DNA of 64,000 nucleotides from Amycolatopsis cihanbeyliensis. Lineage in GTDB: Bacteria; Actinomycetota; Actinomycetes; Mycobacteriales; Pseudonocardiaceae. Position numbers and translations under genes: made by a program. This document shows, piece after piece, positions 44,063-52,161 of this stretch (position 1 is its first letter; each line of letters starts with the position of its first letter). The notes under the pieces were generated by a model, which was not told the origin of the DNA, made no database searches, and was given only the letters and a program-made list of their open reading frames with translations. The stretch covers positions 1,394,501 through 1,458,500 of the forward strand of contig NZ_VFML01000001.1 in the NCBI RefSeq assembly GCF_006715045.1. Reading direction: 5' to 3'.

Positions 44063-45035
44063 ATGGACCTCGATCTGGCGCAGGTCCGCGCGTTCGCGGT
44101 CACCGCCGAGCAGCGGAGCTTCAGCCGGGCGGCGGAACAGCTCTTCCTCACCCGGCAGGCGCTGTCCAAGCGGATCCGCAGGCTGGAGGACACGCTGTCC
44201 ACTCGGCTGTTCCTGCGCACCGGTAGGGCGACCGAGCTGACCGAGCAGGGCAGGCGGTTCCTGCCGCACGCGCGGGAACTGCTGCGGGTAGCCGATGCCG
44301 CGCTCACCGCGCTGGACGGCGAGGCCCCGCCGCTGCGGCTCGATCTCGTCGACTCCCGGCCGTCCCCCATGTTCATGCCGCGCGGGATGGCCGAACGGGA
44401 CGAAGGCTGGCCGCGCATCGAGCGCAGCCGGCGTGGACTGGGCAACGCCATCGATCCGTTGCTGCACGGCAAACTCGATCTCGCCTTTCGTCCGGGTACC
44501 CGACCTCGGGCGGGAGCTGCCCGACGAGCTGGAGCACCGGCTGATCCGGTTGGAGCCGCTGGTGGCCCTGCTACCACCGGAACACCCGCTGGCCGGCGGC
44601 GACGCGATCCGGATGGCCGACCTGCGGGCGGAGGGCAGCTGGCTGCCCTCGCTGGCCGGGCCGGCCGAGCGGCTGGCGTTCCCGCGTCGGATGAGCGAGA
44701 GCCTCAAGGTCCCGCTGGACGAGTCCGGGGTCAGCTACGACCTTCGGCACACGCTGGAACAGACCAGGCACGGCCGGCGGCGGGTGACCCTGGCCGGTGC
44801 CGACACGGAACTCGCGGCCGACCTGAACCTGCGGGTGCTACCGTTCGAATCGGCGCCGCTGTTCGCCTGGTCGGCGGTCTGGCGCAAGGACAACCGGCAT
44901 CCGGCGTTGGCCAGGCTGCTGGCACTGGCCGGCCGGACCAGCCGTGCGGAGTCCTGGTGTGCCTACGACCCCGCACGGCACTGGGTACCGGAAGGCGACC
45001 TGGTCACGCCAGGCGAGGCCGGAACCACGCGGTGA
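44063..45035 (+). pseudogene. LysR-type regulator split by a frameshift
   Basis: From ATG 44063 the helix-turn-helix is intact (QVRAFAVTAEQRSFSRAAEQ, FLTRQALSKRIRRLE). The ligand-binding domain starts in the same frame to HGKLDLAF (about 44485) and then continues in the next frame as VPDLGRELPDELEHRLIRLE down to RHWVPEGDLVTP. One base too many in TTTCGTCCGG (44486-44495) explains it. If real, only the DNA-binding half is made; if a sequencing error, this is a normal LysR of about 320 residues. The ligand and targets are unknown. Confidence 0.75.
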
Positions 45036-45682
45036 GCTCCGCGTCCACCGCGGCGGCGCGCGGGTCCGCTCCGCCTCCTCCACGCCGGGTTCCTCGGCCA
45101 GCGCGTGTTCCATTCCCTCGATCGTGACAAGCCTGCCCCGGTCACCGAGCCTGCCTGCCAGTGCCGCGGCGGGTTCGGTGAAAGCGATATCGTCCCGCTC
45201 GCCCACCACCAGCAGCACCTCGGCGGTCAGCTCCGCCGCGCGGCGCACGAAGTCGAATCGGTCGGCCACCGCCCGGGAGCGTTCTGACCACGGGTACTCG
45301 ACGCGGTAGGCCCGCTCGTTGCGCGCGATGGCGCGGACGAGTTGGGGGACCGGGCTCACCACGGACCGCCCGCGATGGGCAGGGTGGAGCGCAACTCGGC
45401 GACCGCGGCGGGGAACTCGGCCGCGGCCTGCTCGGTCACCGGCTCGGCGATGTTCAGCACGTAGTCCTCGCCTGCCAGCCTGAGGAACTCGTCGAAGCCG
45501 CCTTTGGGCGCCCTGCCGCCGCTCATCGGCAGCCCGAAGTGGACCCGCCAGGCGGGCAGCCCGGCCATCGGCAGGGCCGAGGCCATGGCGAGCTGGCTGC
45601 GAGGCGGTTCCATCAGGTGCCAGGTGACCACCAGCGGCGCAGGTCCGCCTGCCTCCCGTGGCGGGAGGGCGACGTACGGCAC
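45004..45682 (-). pseudogene. Alpha/beta-hydrolase gene with internal deletion and frameshift
   Basis: The N-terminal part (45682-45356) starts MPYVALPPREAGGPAPLVVT and runs to LPIAGGPW, then stops. VSPVPQLVRAIARNERAYRV begins at once in another frame, and the region that should hold the GxSxG nucleophile is missing (about 60 residues). The C-terminal part has VLLVVGERDDIAF (acid) and IEGMEHALAEEPG (base). It needs another shift near 45060 to end ELTAWFRPRLA at 45004. Without a nucleophile it cannot be active. It is convergent with the broken LysR gene. Confidence 0.75.
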
Positions 45683-45704
45683 GCCCCGGTTGTACCCGGC
45701 AAGG

Positions 45705-46418
45705 TCAGGCGACGCCGAGGTAGGACTCCTTGACCGACTCGTCGGTGAGTAGTTCGGCGCCGGTACCGGACTTGACGACGTGGCCGGTTTCCAGCACGTA
45801 TGCCCGGTGCGCCCTGGACAGCGCCTGCTGGGCGTTCTGTTCCACCAGCAACACGGTGGTTCCCTGCTCGTTGATCTCGGTGATGATCCGGAAGATCTGC
45901 TGGATGATCTGCGGGGCGAGACCCATCGACGGCTCGTCCAGCAGCAGCAACTTCGGCCGCGCCATCAGTGCCCTGCCGATCGCGAGCATCTGCTGTTCCC
46001 CGCCGGACAGCGTGCCGCCCACCTGGGTGCGCCGCTCGGCGAGTCGGGGGAACAGCTCGAAGACACGCTCGATGTCGCCGCGCAACTCCTTGCGGTCCTT
46101 GCGGGTGTAGGCACCCATGTCCAGGTTCTCCGCCACGGACATGCCGGGGAAGATGCCCCGCCCCTCGGGTGCCTGCGAGATCCCGCGCACCACGCGCAGG
46201 TCGGCACGCAGCTTGGTGATGTCCTCCCCGGCGAAGGAGATCCGTCCCGCCGAGAGCGGGCGGATCCCGGAGATGGCGCGCATCGTGGTCGTCTTGCCCG
46301 CCCCGTTGGCCCCGATGAGGGTGACGATCTCCCCTTCCTCGACGGTGATGGTGATGTCGGAAACCGCCTCGATACGTCCGTAATGGACGGACACTCCGGA
46401 CAGTTCAAGCAGGCTCAT
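45705..46418 (-). CDS. livF: Branched-chain amino-acid ABC transporter ATPase (LivF)
   Basis: A 237-residue ATPase: Walker A GANGAGKTTTMR, Q-loop, signature LSGGEQQMLA, Walker B LLLLDEPSMGLAP and H-loop LVEQNAQQALS. The short LivF form is recognised by GRGIFPGMSVAENL. The start overlaps the livG stop by 14 bp. It acts with LivG on the cytoplasmic face of LivHM to import leucine, isoleucine and valine or related amino acids. Confidence 0.93.
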   Translation of the reverse strand: MSLLELSGVSVHYGRIEAVSDITITVEEGEIVTLIGANGAGKTTTMRAISGIRPLSAGRISFAGEDITKLRADLRVVRGISQAPEGRGIFPGMSVAENLDMGAYTRKDRKELRGDIERVFELFPRLAERRTQVGGTLSGGEQQMLAIGRALMARPKLLLLDEPSMGLAPQIIQQIFRIITEINEQGTTVLLVEQNAQQALSRAHRAYVLETGHVVKSGTGAELLTDESVKESYLGVA

Positions 46419-47334
46419 CGTCAGGCACTCCCAAGTAGGCGGCGATCACGGCCGGGTTCTCCCTGATCTCCGACGGCGCCCCCTCGGCGATCTTCTTGCC
46501 GAACTCCAGCACCACGATCCGGTCGGTCACGCCCATCACCAACCGCATGTCGTGCTCGATCAACAGCACCGTATAGCCGTCATCGCGGATCCTCCGGATC
46601 AGCCCCATGAGCTCGGCCTTCTCGTTGGCGTTGAAGCCGGCGGCGGGTTCGTCCAGGCAGAGCAACTTCGGCTCGGTCGCCAGCGCGCGGGCGATCTCCA
46701 ACCGCCGCTGGGAGCCGTAGGGCAGGTTCTTCGCCTTGTCAGCCGCCCGATCGGCGATACCGACGAACTCGAGCAGCGCCATGCCCCGGTCGACCGCCGT
46801 TCGCTCCTCCCGGTCGTGCCGCGGCAGCCGCAGTAATGCCCCGGTGACGCCGGTCCTGTGCCGGGCGTCCGTTCCGACCACCACGTTCTCCAGCGCGGTC
46901 ATCTCACCGAAGAGCCGGATGTTCTGGAAGGTGCGGGCGATGCCCCTGCGGGTGATGTGGTGTTTCTTGGCCTTGCCGAGCGGCTCACCTTCCAGGATCA
47001 CCCCTCCCGAGGACGGCCGGTACACCCCGGTCATCGCGTTGAAGCAGGTTGTCTTCCCCGCGCCGTTCGGCCCGATCAGCCCGAGGATCTCACCGCGCTG
47101 GATGGAGAAGGACACCGAGTCCAGCGCGACCAGCCCGCCGAAGCGAACGCTGAGGTCCCGCAGTTCGAGCAGGGTCTCCCCGACCTGGACCTTCATGTCC
47201 CGATGGGTGGCCACGGCCTGCGCGACCTCGGCTTCGTGCTCCGCTCGCTGGCGAGGAGTCATCCGCTCCAGTTCGGCCAGCAGACCTTGGTCCAGCCGGA
47301 CCGTCATTTCCTCTTCTCGCTCCGGTTCGGTCAC
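46405..47334 (-). CDS. livG: Branched-chain amino-acid ABC transporter ATPase (LivG)
   Basis: A 309-residue ATPase with a 50-residue charged N-terminal extension before LLELRDLSVRFGGLVALDSV. It has Walker A GPNGAGKTTC, then RTFQNIRLFGEMTALENVVV (Q-loop region), signature-like YGSQRRLEIARAL, Walker B LLCLDEPAAGFN and H-loop LLIEHDM. The start GTG overlaps the livM stop as GTGA. The unusual N-terminus could be removed by choosing MTVRLDQGL, ten codons on. Confidence 0.93.
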   Translation of the reverse strand: MTEPEREEEMTVRLDQGLLAELERMTPRQRAEHEAEVAQAVATHRDMKVQVGETLLELRDLSVRFGGLVALDSVSFSIQRGEILGLIGPNGAGKTTCFNAMTGVYRPSSGGVILEGEPLGKAKKHHITRRGIARTFQNIRLFGEMTALENVVVGTDARHRTGVTGALLRLPRHDREERTAVDRGMALLEFVGIADRAADKAKNLPYGSQRRLEIARALATEPKLLCLDEPAAGFNANEKAELMGLIRRIRDDGYTVLLIEHDMRLVMGVTDRIVVLEFGKKIAEGAPSEIRENPAVIAAYLGVPDDEPA

Positions 47335-48482
47335 GGCCGGCCCCCGTTCCGGTCCTCCCCGGCGAGCGCCGAGTCTCCGCTGACGCGTTCTCCCTTGCCG
47401 AGAAATCGTTGGTATGCGCGCCTTCCGTACGAGAGCAGGTGCTGCCGCGCCCCGAGGAGGCCCTGCGGCCGGAAGATCATCAGCACGATCAGCGCCATCC
47501 CGAAGATGAGATACTTGTACTCGGCGATCGCCAGGAAGCGCAGCGGGACGTAGGCGATCACGAACGCGCCCAGCATCACGCCCACCTTGTTCCCCGAGCC
47601 GCCGAGGATGACGGCGCAGAGAAAAAGGACCGAGGTCACCACGTCGAACTTCTGGTTGTTCACGAACGACAACTGGCCGGCGTAGAGCGCGCCGGCCAGT
47701 CCACCGATCGCCGCCCCGATCACGAACGCCCAGATCTTGTACCGGAAGGTCGGCACGCCCATGAGCTGCGCGGCGTCCTCGTCGTCACGGATGGCGACCC
47801 ATGCCCTACCGACGCGGGAGCGTTCCAGGTTTCCGACCAGGATGAGCATCACGATGATGATGGTGACGCAGAACCAGTACCAGGGTTTGCCGTCGGTGTT
47901 GGTGAAGATCGCGCTGCCGTCCGACCAGGTTCCCGGTGGGGCACCGACATCCTGGAAGCCGCGGTTGCCCCGCAGCGGGTCGATGTTGTCGGCCAGCAGC
48001 CGGACGATCTCGCCGAAGCCGAGCGTGACGATCGCAAGGTAGTCACCGCGTAACCGCAGTGTCGGGGTACCGAGGATGACCCCGAACACCATCGTGATCG
48101 CCATGGCGATCGGCAACACCACCAGGAACGGCAGGTCGGCCAGCACCGAGTCCGGGCTGGTGAACAGCGCCGCGACATAGGCGCCGATGGCGAAGAAGCC
48201 GACGTAACCGAGGTCGAGCAGCCCGGCCTGGCCGACCACCACGTTCAGCCCGATCGCGATCAGCGCGAACCGGGCGACCTCGAACATCGCGATGGAGAAG
48301 TCGTAGCCGGGCTCGGTGGTCAGGATGGGCGGGTTCAGCACGGGGAGCAGGTAGATGAAGGCGGCGACCGGGATGAGTACCGCCCACTGCTGGAACCGGT
48401 TGAGCTTGCTCCACCGCTCGCGCATCGGCCTGCCGCCGCTTCGCTTCGTGGGACTCGTGGGAGTCGTGGTGGCCGCCGTCAT
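47331..48482 (-). CDS. livM: Branched-chain amino-acid ABC permease (LivM)
   Basis: A 383-residue permease with about nine membrane segments beginning WAVLIPVAAFIYLLPVL, and the LivM signature GYVGFFAIGAYVAALF with LRLRGDYLAIVTLGFGEI. A soluble insert follows (PLRGNRGFQDVGAPPGTWSD). The ATG at 48482 overlaps the livH stop as ATGA, which decides the start against the much longer open frame upstream. Confidence 0.93.
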   Translation of the reverse strand: MTAATTTPTSPTKRSGGRPMRERWSKLNRFQQWAVLIPVAAFIYLLPVLNPPILTTEPGYDFSIAMFEVARFALIAIGLNVVVGQAGLLDLGYVGFFAIGAYVAALFTSPDSVLADLPFLVVLPIAMAITMVFGVILGTPTLRLRGDYLAIVTLGFGEIVRLLADNIDPLRGNRGFQDVGAPPGTWSDGSAIFTNTDGKPWYWFCVTIIIVMLILVGNLERSRVGRAWVAIRDDEDAAQLMGVPTFRYKIWAFVIGAAIGGLAGALYAGQLSFVNNQKFDVVTSVLFLCAVILGGSGNKVGVMLGAFVIAYVPLRFLAIAEYKYLIFGMALIVLMIFRPQGLLGARQHLLSYGRRAYQRFLGKGERVSGDSALAGEDRNGGRP

Positions 48483-49486
48483 ACTCGTGCCTTCCCGAGA
48501 GACTCGCCGAGGATGCCCGTCGGGCGGAACATCAGGATCAGGATCAGGACCACGAAGGCCACGATGTCCCGCCATTCGCCGCCGAACAGCGATTGCCCGT
48601 AGTTCTCGAACAGGCCGATCAGCAGCCCGCCGAGCAGTGCGCCGCGGATGTTGCCGATGCCGCCGAGCACCGCGGCCGCGAACGCCTTGATGCCGAGCAG
48701 GAAGCCACCCTGGTAGGAGGCGCCCTGCGGGATCTTCATCATGTAGAGCAAGGCGGCCGCGCCGGCGAGCACGCCGCCGACAAGGAAGGTCAGCATGATG
48801 ACGCGTTCCTTGTTCACCCCCATCAGGGTGGCGGTGTCCGGATCCTGTGAGACGGCTCGGATACCCCTGCCGACCCGGGTGCGATTGATGAAGGTGTCGG
48901 CGATGAGCATCAACGCCAGCGAGCACACCACGATGATGATCGTGAGGTTGGTGACGCTGGCGCCGAAGATTGTGAACACCTCCTCGGGACGCATCAACCG
49001 GATCGCCTGCTCCGCATTGCCACCGCGCCAGAGGAAAATGATCTGCTGCAGCACGAAAGAGGCACCGATCGCGGTGATCAGGAATGCCAGACGTGGCGCC
49101 TTGTGCTTGCGCAACGGTCGATAGGCGACACGTTCCAGCACCACCGCCGTGCCGCCGGATATCAGCATCGCCGCTATCAACGCGAGCAGCAGGAACCCGA
49201 TCAATTCGAACAGCGGGAGGTCGGGAGTGGATCCGGGCCGGAAGCCGAGCCCGTAGAAGGTGAACCAGGTGGCGAAAGCGCCATAGATGAAGACTTCGGA
49301 ATGCGCGAAGTTGATCAGCTTCAGTACGCCGTATACGAGCGTATAGCCGAGCGCGATCAGCGCGTAGATACTTCCTTGGGACAGGCCCTCGACGGTGTTG
49401 AACCAGAACTGCTCGACGAGGGCTTGGACATCGAAATTGATCCAGGGGTCTTGCGCGAGAAATAGCGCGGGCAACTCGTGGCGCAC
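48479..49486 (-). CDS. livH: Branched-chain amino-acid ABC permease (LivH)
   Basis: A 335-residue permease with eight or so membrane segments. SQGSIYALIALGYTLVYGVL with KLINFAHSEVFIYGAF is the LivH signature; GRGIRAVSQDPDTATLMGVN is the coupling loop to the ATPases. It is the first cistron after the binding protein gene, separated by a 151-bp stretch with hairpins, and is coupled to livM. Confidence 0.93.
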   Translation of the reverse strand: MRHELPALFLAQDPWINFDVQALVEQFWFNTVEGLSQGSIYALIALGYTLVYGVLKLINFAHSEVFIYGAFATWFTFYGLGFRPGSTPDLPLFELIGFLLLALIAAMLISGGTAVVLERVAYRPLRKHKAPRLAFLITAIGASFVLQQIIFLWRGGNAEQAIRLMRPEEVFTIFGASVTNLTIIIVVCSLALMLIADTFINRTRVGRGIRAVSQDPDTATLMGVNKERVIMLTFLVGGVLAGAAALLYMMKIPQGASYQGGFLLGIKAFAAAVLGGIGNIRGALLGGLLIGLFENYGQSLFGGEWRDIVAFVVLILILMFRPTGILGESLGKARV

Positions 49487-49499
49487 GGACTCACTCGTT

Positions 49500-49637
49500 T
49501 TCTACAGCACCGGGGCGCGCGCCACGCGGGTTCGACCGCTGCACGCGCGCCCCGGATACAGGTCATCAGTCGGGTCGGGAATCAAGGAAGGAGTGGGCGC
49601 CGGTGTCGGTGTCCCCGGCCGGCACCCACTCATTCAG
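49500..49637 (-). terminator. Hairpins between livK and livH (attenuating)
   Basis: Two stems lie here: an imperfect GAGTGGG...CCCACTC arm pair next to the livK stop and a strong CCGGGGCGCGCG...CGCGCGCCCCGG 12-bp stem further on. Neither has a clean T-run. Partial termination after the binding-protein gene would raise its level over the membrane parts, as is usual for ABC importers. Confidence 0.5.
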
Positions 49638-50849
49638 TCACTTGATCTCGACGTTGCGAACGATCTTGCCATTCTCCACTTTGTAAGTCCACACCGGAGT
49701 TTCGGTGAGATCACCCTTGTCGTCCCAGGTGAACTTCTTGGTCAGGCCCTGGCTGTCGTAGTTGGACACGAAGTCCAGCATGGCGGCCCGGTCGGTGTTG
49801 CCGGCGTCGATGCCCTTGAGCAGGACCGTGGTCACGTCATACCCCTCGGTGGAGTAGGTGCCCGGATCCTTGCCGAAGGCGGCCTTGTAGGCGTCGATGA
49901 AGTCGGTGAACTGGTCCTCGGGCACGCAGGGGCAGGTGATGTAGGTGTTGTTCGCGGCCTCACCGGCACCCTTGACGAACTCGGCGTCCTTGATGCCGTC
50001 CGGGCCGACGAAGGTGGCGTCCACGCCCTGGTCGTAGAGCTGCTGCACGAACGGCGCCGCCTCGCGGTAGTAGCCCGCGTAGTAGATCGCGTCCGGGGAC
50101 TCACTCTTGATCTTGTTGATGACCGCGGAGAACTCCTTCTGCTTGGACTTGACCTCCTCCTGGCAGGCCACGCTGTCCCCGAGCGCCTGCTTCACGGAGT
50201 TGGCGAGGCCCACGCCGTACTCGGAGTCGTCCTGCACCAGGCACACGTTCTGCGCGCCGAGGTTCTCGGTGAGGAACTTCGCCGCGGCGGGCCCCTGGTC
50301 GGTGTCGGTTCCGACGCCACGGAAGAAGGTCTTCCAGCCGTTGCTGCTGAGGTCCGGGTTGGTGGCCGAGGGGGTGACGGCCACGAGGCCGGCCTCATGG
50401 AAGATGTTGCCCGCGGCCTTGGACTCGCCGGAGAAGGGCAGGCCGACCACTCCGATGATGTCCGGGGTGTTGGCCATCTGGGTGACGATGCCTGGCGCCT
50501 TGTCCGGAACACCCTCGGTCTCGAACTCGGCGACCTGCACCTGGCACTGCTCATTGGCCTCGTTGTGCTGCTCGACCGCCAGTTTCACACCGTTGAGAAT
50601 ATTTTGACCGAGTGCGGCGTTCTCGCCGTTAATTGTTCCCGCATAGGCGATTGTTGTTGATGGGTCACATACAGCGTTGCCATCACCTCGGGGATTTGCG
50701 GCGTCAGCCGGTTGGGCCGGCGCGTCAGCCTGGGGCTGATCGCCGGTATCACCGTCCGAACTGCCGTCGTCACGCGCGGCGCAGGCGCCCAACGCGAGCG
50801 AGGCAGCCGCTGCCAGCACGAAAACCCGCGTGAGTCGTGCTTTTGACAC
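49638..50849 (-). CDS. livK: Branched-chain amino-acid-binding lipoprotein (LivK)
   Basis: A 403-residue periplasmic-binding-type lipoprotein. The signal peptide VSKARLTRVFVLAAAASLALGAC ends in lipobox LGAC (cut before Cys); a Gly/Asp/Pro linker follows. The type I fold begins IAYAGTINGENAALGQNILN. AFETEG-like strands and VVGLPFSGESKAAGNIFHEA and SATNPDLSSNGWKTFFRGVG form the ligand cleft. GTG at 50849 has GGAGGG upstream. It delivers amino acids to LivHM. Confidence 0.93.
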   Translation of the reverse strand: MSKARLTRVFVLAAAASLALGACAARDDGSSDGDTGDQPQADAPAQPADAANPRGDGNAVCDPSTTIAYAGTINGENAALGQNILNGVKLAVEQHNEANEQCQVQVAEFETEGVPDKAPGIVTQMANTPDIIGVVGLPFSGESKAAGNIFHEAGLVAVTPSATNPDLSSNGWKTFFRGVGTDTDQGPAAAKFLTENLGAQNVCLVQDDSEYGVGLANSVKQALGDSVACQEEVKSKQKEFSAVINKIKSESPDAIYYAGYYREAAPFVQQLYDQGVDATFVGPDGIKDAEFVKGAGEAANNTYITCPCVPEDQFTDFIDAYKAAFGKDPGTYSTEGYDVTTVLLKGIDAGNTDRAAMLDFVSNYDSQGLTKKFTWDDKGDLTETPVWTYKVENGKIVRNVEIK

Positions 50850-51489
50850 TCGTCCCTCCAAATGCCGACATGCCGCGTGATGAGCGGCGGTCCTGTCGAG
50901 GACTCTGACTGGCCGATGAACGTAGCCGTCGGATGCCCAGATGCACAGGGGCAGCCGAGGTCTTGTATCCACATCGTGACGGTCATCACCCGTGTTAGCG
51001 TGCTTTCTTACCTGATTGCCGCACTGCAACAATGGGAGTAGTAACTCCCTGTAAGAACTCGGTCGTCGATTCGACCGGCATGGATCGATTCACCTGATTC
51101 GCAGGTGGCGGAGGATCGTGCCCCTCTCGACCTTGTAGGCCCGTATCGAGATGGTATCCAGGCCGCCGTGGTGCCCCACCGGAGAATCGCCGAACCGCGT
51201 GAGTTGATCACCGGCGCGACCGATGCGGTAGGCGTTCGCCGCGCCGGCGCTTGGCCTCTTCGAGAAAGGTATCGTCCCTCACCACGCTCGGCAGGACGGA
51301 TATCCGGGCCGTCGTGCACCATGCGGATCGGTCGTGCGCCCAGGTTCCGGGTGAGCAGGCGGACGCGGCGTGGGCCGGATGCCGTAGTGCACCAGCCGCC
51401 GACCCCACCGTGGCCGGGTTGTGACAGTATCGGTGACGTAACTCACCGCAGTATGTCGACTGCGAGACGTGATGAGGAGAGAGTCGCGC
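50850..51489. other. Intergenic region with a possible gene fragment
   Basis: This 640-bp stretch between livK and pdtaR has no gene I can support. On the minus strand, about 51272-51090, one frame reads AANAYRIGRAGDQLTRFGDS with PVGHHGGLDTISIRAYKVER and ends in TGA. It has coding-like third positions but no start, and the beginning (DDTFLEEAKRRRGE) is in another frame. It may be the remains of a short gene. The rest holds the livK leader. Confidence 0.4.
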
Positions 51490-52101
51490 TCAGCCGATGC
51501 TCTCGACCACGGCCTGCGCCACGGCCTTCATCGTGGTACGCCGATCCATGGCCGTCCGCTGGATCCAGCGGAACGCGTCGGGCTCGGACAGGCCCTGTGC
51601 CGTCATCAACAGCCCCTTGGCCCGGTCGATGATCTTGCGAGTCTCCAACCGGTCGGTCAGCCCGGCGACCTCGGACTCCAGCGCTTGCAGCTCGGCGAAC
51701 CGGCTCACCGCGAGCTCGATCGCGGGAACCAGGTCACGCTTGGCGAAGGGTTTGACCAGGTAGGCCATCGTGCCGGCGTCACGTGCCCGCTCCACCAGCT
51801 CACGCTGGCTGAACGCGGTGAGGATGACCACCGGGGCGATCCGGTCCCCCGTGATCTTGGAAGCTGCCTCGATGCCGTCCAGCTTCGGCATCTTGACATC
51901 GAGGATCACCAGGTCAGGACCAAGATCGGTGGCGAGCCTGATGGCCTCCTCACCATCGCCCGCCTCGCCGACCACCTCATAGCCTTCCTCGCGCAACATC
52001 TCGACGAGGTCCAGCCTGATCAGCGCCTCGTCCTCGGCGACAAGCACTCGCCGCTGGGGCTCGGTCACATCACCATTGGCCTCGGTAGCCACTTCGGTCA
52101 C
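51490..52101 (-). CDS. pdtaR: ANTAR-domain response regulator (PdtaR-like)
   Basis: A 203-residue regulator. The receiver domain has VAEDEALIRLDLVEML, phospho-acceptor Asp68 in LVILDVKMPKLDG and Lys in AYLVKPF. The C-terminal ANTAR helices (residues about 140-200, RKIIDRAKGLLMTAQGLSEP, then DAFRWIQRTAMDRRTTMKAV) bind dual-hairpin RNA to cause antitermination. It matches the AmiR/NasT type PdtaR of mycobacteria, whose kinase PdtaS is encoded elsewhere. The polA/rpsA neighbourhood also agrees. Confidence 0.9.
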   Translation of the reverse strand: MTEVATEANGDVTEPQRRVLVAEDEALIRLDLVEMLREEGYEVVGEAGDGEEAIRLATDLGPDLVILDVKMPKLDGIEAASKITGDRIAPVVILTAFSQRELVERARDAGTMAYLVKPFAKRDLVPAIELAVSRFAELQALESEVAGLTDRLETRKIIDRAKGLLMTAQGLSEPDAFRWIQRTAMDRRTTMKAVAQAVVESIG

Positions 52102-52161
52102 CGGGGTCCTCCTGCGCGCTCGACGGGTCGGCTGAACGCGGCGTACCGCGACACCAGAAGC

